A stretch of 11,224 nucleotides of DNA from Campylobacteraceae bacterium (GTDB taxonomy: Bacteria > Campylobacterota > Campylobacteria > Campylobacterales > Sulfurovaceae), in NCBI GenBank assembly GCA_026986085.1, contig JALSPE010000085.1, positions 1 through 11,224 of the forward strand, written 5' to 3'. The translations under genes and the position numbers were made by a program. A model generated the notes under the pieces. That model made no database searches and was not told the origin of the DNA. It saw only the letters and a program-made list of their open reading frames with translations. Positions 6,448 to 11,224 of the stretch are shown here, piece by piece. Within the stretch, counting starts at the first letter, position 1; every line of letters begins with the position of its first letter.

Positions 6448-6733
6448 TCTCTATCTCCTTTATAAACTCTTCTAACTTTTGAGTTTTAGCTAATTTAATT
6501 AATTTAATTTTACTACTTTGTCCACTTACAAACTCTACACTAGACTTTGGAACTTTAAACTTTTTTGATATAAATTTAATTAACTCTTTATTAGCAGCAC
6601 CTTCAACTGCTGGGGCTGCAACTCTAACTTTTATAGCATCATCCCCATAAAGACCTGCAAATTCGCTTTTACTTGCATTTGGTTGGGCTTTTATTTTAAG
6701 TGTTATAAATTTATTATCTTCTTTATAAAACAT
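6437..6733 (-). CDS. DUF167 (YggU/UPF0235 family) protein
   Basis: 98 residues covering the DUF167 fold: ITLKIKAQPNASKSEF (10–25), VRVAAPAVEGAANKELIKFISKKFKVP (36–62) and VEFVSGQSSKIKLIKL (66–81) match the family's 'V.V.A.p.dGkANk.l...la..l.v....v.i..G..sr.K' pattern. Structures of the family are known but the function is not. The ATG at 6733 has AAGGA eight bases upstream, inside the 3' end of waaA. Both ends overlap neighbours by 11 nt (waaA before, the pseudouridine synthase after), so it is embedded in the operon. From memory, the C. jejuni order has no gene at this position, which makes its place here a lineage feature. Confidence 0.9.
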   Translation of the reverse strand: MFYKEDNKFITLKIKAQPNASKSEFAGLYGDDAIKVRVAAPAVEGAANKELIKFISKKFKVPKSSVEFVSGQSSKIKLIKLAKTQKLEEFIKEIESGR

Positions 6734-7880
6734 CTTTTATATCCTTAACTAACTTGGATAAATTACTCTTTGTATCTACCGATGAATAAGGTAGAGCCAT
6801 ATAATTTAAAAGAGTCTCTTTAAGAATAGAGGGCTCAATTATAGTTAAACCATTAATATGCTTAAATATCTCTACTTGATTATAGTAATTTTTGCCTGTA
6901 ATAATTTTTACACCAAATTGAGCAGCTTCTAAAGCATTATGTCCGCCAATATCAGCAAATGCCCCACCTAAAATAACTATATCACTAATCGCATATGAAT
7001 TAATCAACTCTCCCATAACATCAATTAATACAATATCACTTTTAAAATCTTTACACTTTGAGTATCTGCTAAAGGTTAAGTTCTCTTTTAATGCCTCTTT
7101 TTCTAAAAATGCAGCAACTGAATTAAATCTTTCAGGGTGCCTTGGTGTAACTATTAATTGTGCATTCTCAACCTCTTTAAGAGATAAAAAAGCATCTAGT
7201 ATCAATTTTTCTTCGCCTTCGTGAGTGCTTCCTGCTGTAACTATTAATTTATAATTTTTAGGAAACACTTTTGTTGGCTTTTGAGTATTAGCAAATTTGA
7301 TATTTCCAATAACAGATATATTTTTTGCCCCTATCCTTTTTAAACGCTTTGCATCTTCAAAACTTTGTGCATATACTGCATCTACATTTTCAAAAACTCT
7401 TTTATACAGCCACTTAAATCTATAATATTTAGGAAAAGATTTTTCACTCAACCTTGCATTTATTAAAAATGTTTTTGTGCCTTTTCTTTTACTTACTGCA
7501 AAAAGCATATACCAAAGTTCAGCTTCAAATACCACCAATAGCTTTTGTCTCTTTATCCAAAATGGCAAAAATAGCTCAAATGGCAGATATCTACTCTCGC
7601 TTGTATAATCTTTAATTACACTAAATCCTGTTTGTGTAGTTGTGCTAAAGCGTAAAATTTCATTATCAAACTCATCTATAACTGCTTTTATTGCCTTAGC
7701 TTCCCCGTAACTGCAAGTGTGAAAATGTAATCCATTCTCTTTTAGAGGTAAGTTATTAATTAAAAAAAATCTTGATGGAATTGAGTCTCTATATTTTTTT
7801 CTAAAAGCTAATATCGCTAAAAAGGGTAAAGTAGCTATATATATTACAGCTACTAATATCAAGTAGATGTAGTAGAACAC
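6723..7880 (-). CDS. waaA: 3-deoxy-D-manno-octulosonic acid (Kdo) transferase WaaA
   Basis: 385 residues, family GT30. WaaA transfers Kdo from CMP-Kdo to lipid IVA at the inner face of the cytoplasmic membrane, the first core step of lipooligosaccharide. An N-terminal hydrophobic anchor covers about residues 4–26. The acceptor-domain motif is HTCSYGEAKA (54–63) with Glu60 as the expected catalytic base; EAELWY (119–124) corresponds to the family's 'ETELWPN', LINARLSEKS (139–148) to 'NARLS.rS'. The donor domain has TAGSTHEGEEKL (215–226), TPRHPERF (245–252) and GGHNALEAAQFG (312–323; usually GGHNPLEPA, so both prolines are replaced by Ala). The start is GTG 7880, with GAGG about ten bases upstream and five bases after the zinc-ribbon gene's stop. 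The number of Kdo units added cannot be predicted. Confidence 0.96.
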   Translation of the reverse strand: MFYYIYLILVAVIYIATLPFLAILAFRKKYRDSIPSRFFLINNLPLKENGLHFHTCSYGEAKAIKAVIDEFDNEILRFSTTTQTGFSVIKDYTSESRYLPFELFLPFWIKRQKLLVVFEAELWYMLFAVSKRKGTKTFLINARLSEKSFPKYYRFKWLYKRVFENVDAVYAQSFEDAKRLKRIGAKNISVIGNIKFANTQKPTKVFPKNYKLIVTAGSTHEGEEKLILDAFLSLKEVENAQLIVTPRHPERFNSVAAFLEKEALKENLTFSRYSKCKDFKSDIVLIDVMGELINSYAISDIVILGGAFADIGGHNALEAAQFGVKIITGKNYYNQVEIFKHINGLTIIEPSILKETLLNYMALPYSSVDTKSNLSKLVKDIKDVL

Positions 7881-7885
7881 CCAGC

Positions 7886-8611
7886 TTATGCCTCTACTGT
7901 CTCGTTGCTAAACTCTATATATAAAACTCTACCACAATGTGGGCAAGATACAATATCTTCACCCTTGATTAAATCGCTATATGCTTTATCATTTATCTTC
8001 ATATAGCAACCGTAACAAGCTTGATTTTCAACTTTAACTACTGCCGTATTACCAGCCCATTTTCTTATCTTTTCATAAAACTCTCTGATTTTTGGATCCA
8101 TAGATTTTATATGCTCTTCTCTTTGAGCATAAAGCGTAGCTTTCTTCTCATCTATACTTTTAAGCTCATCTTCAATAGAAGCTAAAGTCTCATCAAGAGC
8201 TACTTGTGCCTCTTTTAATTGAACATCTATCTCTTCTAATTCATCTACTTTTAAATCAATAATTTTATTTAATCTCTCTATCTCATCATTATTGTATCTA
8301 AGAGTCTCTTTTGCTATATGCTCTTCTGAAGATAGTGCTGTTATCTCTTTCTCATTTTTTAATTTTGCCTGTTTCTTTTTTAAAGAGTCTAAATGACTTT
8401 TAAGCTCTTTTATCTGCTCTTCAAAACTTACAATTTTTGCTTTATTAATATCTATCTCTTCAAGAGTATCTGCTCTTTTTTTATTTAATGTATCAACAAT
8501 CTTTTTTGCTTTAGCAATTTTTCCATTTATCACTTCTATTTGTGGGTTAAAGCTATCTAGTGCATTATCAATTTTTGATAAATCAACTAACTCTTTAGTG
8601 TATATATTCAA
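7886..8611 (-). CDS. Coiled-coil C4 zinc-ribbon protein (HP0958/FlgZ-like)
   Basis: 241 residues from TTG 8611. Residues about 15–175 form long Lys/Glu-rich heptad helices. The C-terminus is a zinc ribbon with CxxC pairs C199/C202 (CYGC) and C223/C226 (CPHC). This architecture and the position between Nif3 and waaA match H. pylori HP0958, described as a factor that stabilises RpoN (sigma-54), is needed for flagella and binds flaA mRNA. That role is known for the relative and only inferred here. The longest frame starts at another TTG (8641) with no ribosome site and overlaps nif3 by 20 nt; TTG 8611 has AAGGA six bases upstream, avoids the overlap, and gives an N-terminus like the H. pylori protein as I remember it. 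Confidence 0.9.
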   Translation of the reverse strand: MNIYTKELVDLSKIDNALDSFNPQIEVINGKIAKAKKIVDTLNKKRADTLEEIDINKAKIVSFEEQIKELKSHLDSLKKKQAKLKNEKEITALSSEEHIAKETLRYNNDEIERLNKIIDLKVDELEEIDVQLKEAQVALDETLASIEDELKSIDEKKATLYAQREEHIKSMDPKIREFYEKIRKWAGNTAVVKVENQACYGCYMKINDKAYSDLIKGEDIVSCPHCGRVLYIEFSNETVEA

Positions 8612-8617
8612 GTTGTA

Positions 8618-8622
8618 TCCTT
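8618..8622 (-). promoter_or_regulatory. Shine-Dalgarno site setting the zinc-ribbon protein start
   Basis: Minus-strand AAGGA six bases before the TTG at 8611. Its first base is also the last base of the Nif3 stop codon (TAAAGGA), so ribosomes ending Nif3 would be placed on the next start. Confidence 0.7.
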
Positions 8623-9350
8623 TAAGGGTTAAAAATTTCAAAAGGGTTTTTAGATTGCATAATTATAACCGAAATTGGCAAAGAGTTTAATAAAAGATTC
8701 ATAACATCAGCAAAAAAAATCTCACTCTCAAAGTGTCCAATATCAATTAGCATCCTATTTTCACTTATCGCTTTTGTAGCATCATGATATTTAATATCTC
8801 CTGTTAAAAAGCAATCTGTATCGATATAATCGAGCAAACTAGCACCAGCACCTGTTGTTAGAGCAATAGATTTAATTCTCTCTTTTTTGTTTACAACTTT
8901 AAATGAACTTAAAGATAATCTATCTTTTAAAAGTTTTAAAAGTTCGCTAAATTCAATATTAATATCTGCTATACAGACAAAATCACTCTGCTCTTTTACT
9001 TTAAACCCTAATATATTTTCAAAAACATATCTATTTAGATGAGATTTATCAAAATTTGTATGCATTGCAATTAAGCTTTGACTCTTTTTTATCATCTTTG
9101 CCAATAGATTAGCTGGATATTTAGATAGATCCATTTTAGTTAATTTACCAAAAATAAGTGGATGATGAACTATAAATAAAACTCCTTCATTTGCACTATT
9201 AATCATATCCTCATCAATATCCAAAGATAGAACTATTTGATTTATATTAGAGTCAAAATCACCTAAAATCAGACCACTGTTATCCCACTTTTCTTGTGTA
9301 TCAAATGGACTAATGGTATCTAAAATGTCATATATCTCTCTTAATTTCAT
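8622..9350 (-). CDS. Nif3-like dinuclear metal center protein (NIF3/YbgI family)
   Basis: 242 residues covering the single Nif3 domain, without the inserted PII-like domain of longer members. Metal ligands are visible: HHPL (62–65), HTNFD (97–101), TGDIKYHDA (183–191) and the GHFESE end motif (205–210, with H206 and E210). Family proteins form toroidal hexamers with two metal ions per subunit. They are often labelled 'GTP cyclohydrolase I type 2', but the physiological reaction is not settled. The ATG at 9350 has AAGGA seven bases upstream that runs directly out of the NlpC/P60 stop codon. The same TAA-plus-AAGGA arrangement ends this gene and starts the zinc-ribbon gene, so the three are probably translated in series. 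Confidence 0.93.
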   Translation of the reverse strand: MKLREIYDILDTISPFDTQEKWDNSGLILGDFDSNINQIVLSLDIDEDMINSANEGVLFIVHHPLIFGKLTKMDLSKYPANLLAKMIKKSQSLIAMHTNFDKSHLNRYVFENILGFKVKEQSDFVCIADINIEFSELLKLLKDRLSLSSFKVVNKKERIKSIALTTGAGASLLDYIDTDCFLTGDIKYHDATKAISENRMLIDIGHFESEIFFADVMNLLLNSLPISVIIMQSKNPFEIFNP

Positions 9351-9358
9351 TAGAATCC

Positions 9359-10669
9359 TTAAAAGTTTATTATATACTTTAAACTATTAATTAATTTACT
9401 CTTTTCTCTTATATTAGAAAACTCTTTTCCAGGCTCAGTTGTTGTTATTATTGTTCTACATAGTGGATATTTACTCCAATCTTTAAGCCTTACACCCCAA
9501 TATGTGTGCATAATAACAGGTTCATTCTTATATTTTCCTAAATACAAACCAATATGTCCTGGAACAAAAAGCAGACTTCTAAATGGCTTTGCATTCTCTA
9601 TAATAGTCGCTTTTTTAATATCTTTTGGTAATTTTTTAATATATACGGATGAACCTCTTTTGGCTTGTTTGCTTGAATTTCTTGGTAAAAAGATACCAAA
9701 TGGAGCAAAAAAATCTCTTGTTGTTGCAGAGCAATCTCTAGTTTGCATCTTTCCACCCCAACCATACGGTTCATCTTTTAACTCTCTAGCAATTAGTGCT
9801 ACATTTCTAGGAGTCATTCTTAGTGGTTTTCTAGCAACCAAGCCACTTTTAGCAACAGAGATTCTCTCAATTTTAGCACGATTTCCAACCTTTACAGCAA
9901 CTAATGGAGTTCCATTCCTTAACGGAAATATAGTGCCAAGTTTAACTAAAGAGACTCTTTTCCCATTACCAATTAGCCATAAATCATCTTTTATAGTAAC
10001 CCCATATATACCAGTTTTAAAATCATTTATAAATTTATTATCAACCAATGCAATATCACTTAATTTTATCCACCCATTAGTAAATGGAGCTTGAATAAAA
10101 GCCCACTTTTTATCTAAAGATAGATGCGAAATAAATAGTGGCGTATTAGGGTATATGGCAGAGTGCTGAAAGTAGTCAAACGGAAAGGCGTGAGTTGGCT
10201 TATTAGGGTCTGTGTATGCACCAGTAGTTGTTGGAAAGGCTCTAATATTAGAGTGCTTTATAGTTATAGCTCTTAAATTTAAACTATTTAAAGCATCAAA
10301 ATTAGAGTTCTTAATCCACCACTGCCAACTACTCTTTTTTATAACTCTTTTTGAATCATCATAAATTTTACGCCTTTTAACAAATTTAATTTGCCAAAAC
10401 AGTTCATTCGAGGGTTCATTAATTTTACTTATACTCCAAGGCTTAAAATACTCTTTGTTGTATGCTCTGTCATATCTTAAACTCTCTTCTTGGCTCATAG
10501 GTTTAATCTGTTTTGCATAGTAAAGAGGGTCTTGTGGAATATTTCTCATATCTGCAACATTTCCAAAATGCAACTTATCAATTTTTGAGTATGGTCGTTT
10601 ACCAACTACTAATCTATAGTTTGCATTTAGTAACTCTAAGGTAATAAGTAATATTAAAATTTTTCTCAT
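9359..10669 (-). CDS. Secreted SH3-containing NlpC/P60 peptidoglycan hydrolase
   Basis: 436 residues from ATG 10669. A Sec signal peptide is expected at 1–16 (RK, then ILILLITLELL, ending LNA). Next come an N-terminal stabilising helical domain (about 40–125), an SH3b domain (about 130–205, with SNIRAFPT, HAFPFDYFQHSAIYPNTP and WAFIQAPFTNGWIKLSDI), a second SH3-like domain (about 218–280) and the NlpC/P60 papain-like domain (about 285–425). The catalytic set is Cys313 (RDCSATTRDF), His372 (PGHIGLYLG) and His388 (VIMHTYWG). This layout matches cell-wall gamma-D-glutamyl-diamino acid endopeptidases with N_NLPC_P60, SH3_6 and SH3_7 domains. The longest frame adds 18 residues from 10723, but a consensus promoter lies inside that extension and its N-terminus makes a worse signal peptide. 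The Shine-Dalgarno site is weak. It heads the operon reaching ffh. Confidence 0.93.
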   Translation of the reverse strand: MRKILILLITLELLNANYRLVVGKRPYSKIDKLHFGNVADMRNIPQDPLYYAKQIKPMSQEESLRYDRAYNKEYFKPWSISKINEPSNELFWQIKFVKRRKIYDDSKRVIKKSSWQWWIKNSNFDALNSLNLRAITIKHSNIRAFPTTTGAYTDPNKPTHAFPFDYFQHSAIYPNTPLFISHLSLDKKWAFIQAPFTNGWIKLSDIALVDNKFINDFKTGIYGVTIKDDLWLIGNGKRVSLVKLGTIFPLRNGTPLVAVKVGNRAKIERISVAKSGLVARKPLRMTPRNVALIARELKDEPYGWGGKMQTRDCSATTRDFFAPFGIFLPRNSSKQAKRGSSVYIKKLPKDIKKATIIENAKPFRSLLFVPGHIGLYLGKYKNEPVIMHTYWGVRLKDWSKYPLCRTIITTTEPGKEFSNIREKSKLINSLKYIINF

Positions 10670-10690
10670 GATATACACTTTTTTTGCGAA

Positions 10691-10696
10691 ATTATA
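10691..10696 (-). promoter_or_regulatory. Promoter -10 box of the NlpC/P60–ffh operon
   Basis: Minus-strand TATAAT preceded by AGG and two T tracts (8 and 7 T), a typical epsilonproteobacterial sigma-70 promoter. The predicted start is near 10684, giving a leader of about 15 nt to the ATG at 10669. Two direct TCGATT hexamers, 9 bp apart (10731–10736 and 10722–10727), sit just upstream of the -35 position and could bind a regulator. Confidence 0.65.
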
Positions 10697-10839
10697 ACCT
10701 AAAAAAATATAGAAAAAAAACAATCGATAGAATCGAAATAAAATTTATATATTTTCAATAAATTTAATTATATACTTAACTTTCACATATTTTAATATCC
10801 ATTGAAATTATATATCAAAATAATTTAAACAATAAGGAC

Positions 10840-10857
10840 ACGCGAATTAATTCGCGT
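10840..10857. repeat. Left 18-bp palindrome
   Basis: Perfect palindrome ACGCGAATTAATTCGCGT. On the plus strand it is followed by ATTTTTAGG, so it could end a plus-strand transcript, but no plus-strand gene precedes it. Confidence 0.7.
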
Positions 10858-10893
10858 ATTTTTAGGCTTATTATTAGAGTTAAACTTTTTTTG

Positions 10894-10911
10894 CCTCGAA
10901 TAAATTCGAGG
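10894..10911. repeat. Right 18-bp palindrome
   Basis: CCTCGAAT-AA-ATTCGAGG, an 8-bp perfect stem with two central bases. It shares the CGAAT/ATTCG core with the left palindrome, while two outer pairs differ in a compensatory way. On the plus strand it is preceded by seven T. Confidence 0.7.
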
Positions 10912-10929
10912 ATCCTGAATATTGTTTAA

Positions 10930-11104
10930 TTTTTATAATATCAAATATGAAATAGCTTAGCTTTTGTTGGTTTTAATATCTTTAACATTGCGATATTAAT
11001 TTTTTAAGTATCTATCGTAATGGCAATATTTGTATTTAAACATAGGTTAAAATTAAAATCCAAAAGTTAAGTTTTTAACATTATAATAGCACTATTTCAA
11101 ATAG
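10930..11104. other. AT-rich intergenic sequence after glyQ
   Basis: About 175 bp without a credible gene. It contains an AT-only inverted repeat (TTAATATC 10973–10980 / GATATTAA 10992–10999) and a TATAAT at 11080–11085 on the minus strand. The latter overlaps a second TATAAT on the plus strand and cannot be tied to a transcript. Very short frames of about 15 codons are present but lack ribosome sites. Confidence 0.5.
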
Positions 11105-11128
11105 AAAAAAAGAGATAATTATCCCTTT
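11105..11128 (-). terminator. Intrinsic terminator overlapping the glyQ stop codon
   Basis: On the minus strand AAAGGGAT and ATCTCTTT pair (8 bp, one G·U) around an AATT loop, and the transcript continues in U residues (a seven-T run in all). The stop codon TAA (11121–11119) spans the end of the 5' stem arm and the start of the loop. The stem is weak in G·C, so efficiency is uncertain. It would separate glyQ from the NlpC/P60 operon, which has its own promoter. Confidence 0.5.
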
Positions 11129-11224
11129 ACTCTTTTATTCCTCTCTTCTTCTTGCTCTTTATAAAGCTTTGCACACCCAACAGAGAGTTCACGAACCTTC
11201 AAAATAAAGTTTTGTCTTTGAGCT
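11119..11224 (-). CDS. glyQ: Glycyl-tRNA synthetase alpha subunit (C-terminal 34 codons only)
   Basis: A minus-strand frame open from the window edge to TAA at 11119–11121 encodes the C-terminus of GlyQ. The segment AQRQNFILKVRELSVGCAKL matches the terminal helix region of bacterial GlyQ ('ERQRYxLRxRxLA'), which lies at the end of the catalytic alpha subunit of the alpha2beta2 enzyme charging tRNA-Gly. The tail KEQEEERNKRVKG is lineage-specific. Placement next to the Nif3 – zinc ribbon – waaA cluster agrees with glyQ at this position in C. jejuni and H. pylori as I recall it. The 5' part lies outside the window. Confidence 0.85.
   Translation of the reverse strand, partial: AQRQNFILKVRELSVGCAKLYKEQEEERNKRVKG

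Larger units (their letters stand above)
10825..10929. repeat. Inverted repeat pair, each arm holding an 18-bp palindrome
   Basis: Two diverged arms face each other across a 36-bp spacer. Each arm has TTAAACAATA (10825–10834 and, inverted, 10920–10929), then AGGA, one base, then an 18-bp palindrome of form NNNCGAAT-WW-ATTCGNNN. By hand alignment the arms agree at 27 of 33 positions with one 3-nt gap. No gene lies inside. It resembles a paired REP/BIME-type or small hairpin element; an operator pair or paired RNA hairpins are alternatives. I saw no second copy in this window. Confidence 0.6.

Noticed and set aside
9504..10094. Plus-strand open frame of 196 codons
   Set aside because: It is antisense to the NlpC/P60 gene, which has intact catalytic motifs, a signal peptide and a promoter; the plus frame shows no recognisable domain.
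10840..10863. Plus-strand small RNA ending at the left palindrome plus T tract
   Set aside because: No convincing plus-strand promoter could be picked out in the AT-rich sequence at 10740–10838, so the claim has only the hairpin to support it.
10825..10929. CRISPR array
   Set aside because: Only two palindromic units, in inverted orientation and diverged, with no regular spacers and no cas genes nearby.

Overview
The window is AT-rich and every gene I can support lies on the minus strand. The gene order glyQ – (NlpC/P60) – Nif3 – zinc-ribbon protein – waaA – (DUF167) – RNA pseudouridine synthase – ffh – rpsP – KH – rimM – trmD – rplS matches, as I remember it, the housekeeping block of Campylobacterota (Epsilonproteobacteria; Cj0704–Cj0714 in Campylobacter jejuni, HP0956–HP0960 in Helicobacter pylori for the glyQ–waaA half). 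TATAAT -10 boxes preceded by T-rich tracts without a clear -35 fit the same group. I cannot name the genus; a free-living member is plausible.

Layout in the direction of transcription (high to low coordinates). 11119–11224: last 34 codons of glyQ, with an apparent intrinsic terminator overlapping its stop codon. 10697–11104: about 400 bp without a gene, holding a two-armed inverted repeat with two similar 18-bp palindromes. 10669 down to 4321: a tightly packed unit of seven genes driven by a clear promoter at 10691–10696: a secreted NlpC/P60 peptidoglycan hydrolase, a Nif3-like metal protein, a zinc-ribbon coiled-coil protein related to the H. pylori RpoN/flagellar factor HP0958, Kdo transferase WaaA, a DUF167 protein, an RluA-family pseudouridine synthase and the SRP GTPase Ffh. 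4190 down to 2138: the ribosome and tRNA maturation operon rpsP–khpA–rimM–trmD–rplS, with its own TATAAT promoter and a leader that can fold in two mutually exclusive ways.

Downstream of rplS (2137 to 1) the region turns accessory: a small membrane protein with its own promoter, a decayed reading frame with an apparent one-base deletion, and the first 292 codons of a lipoprotein built from cadherin-like/VCBS-type and PKD-type repeats that runs off the window.

The core genes serve translation (L19, S16, RimM, TrmD, KhpA, pseudouridine synthase, GlyQ), protein targeting (Ffh) and envelope construction (WaaA, NlpC/P60). Genes within the two operons overlap or lie within a few bases, and several Shine-Dalgarno sites sit in the preceding gene's stop codon, which points to translational coupling. 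Two starts were moved from the longest possible ORF on Shine-Dalgarno evidence (Ffh and the zinc-ribbon protein), and one on promoter position (NlpC/P60). I found no CRISPR array, insertion sequence, tRNA or rRNA, and no convincing new multi-gene system. The best leads are the nested palindrome array at 10825–10929, the rpsP leader and the decayed frame at 1151–1446.
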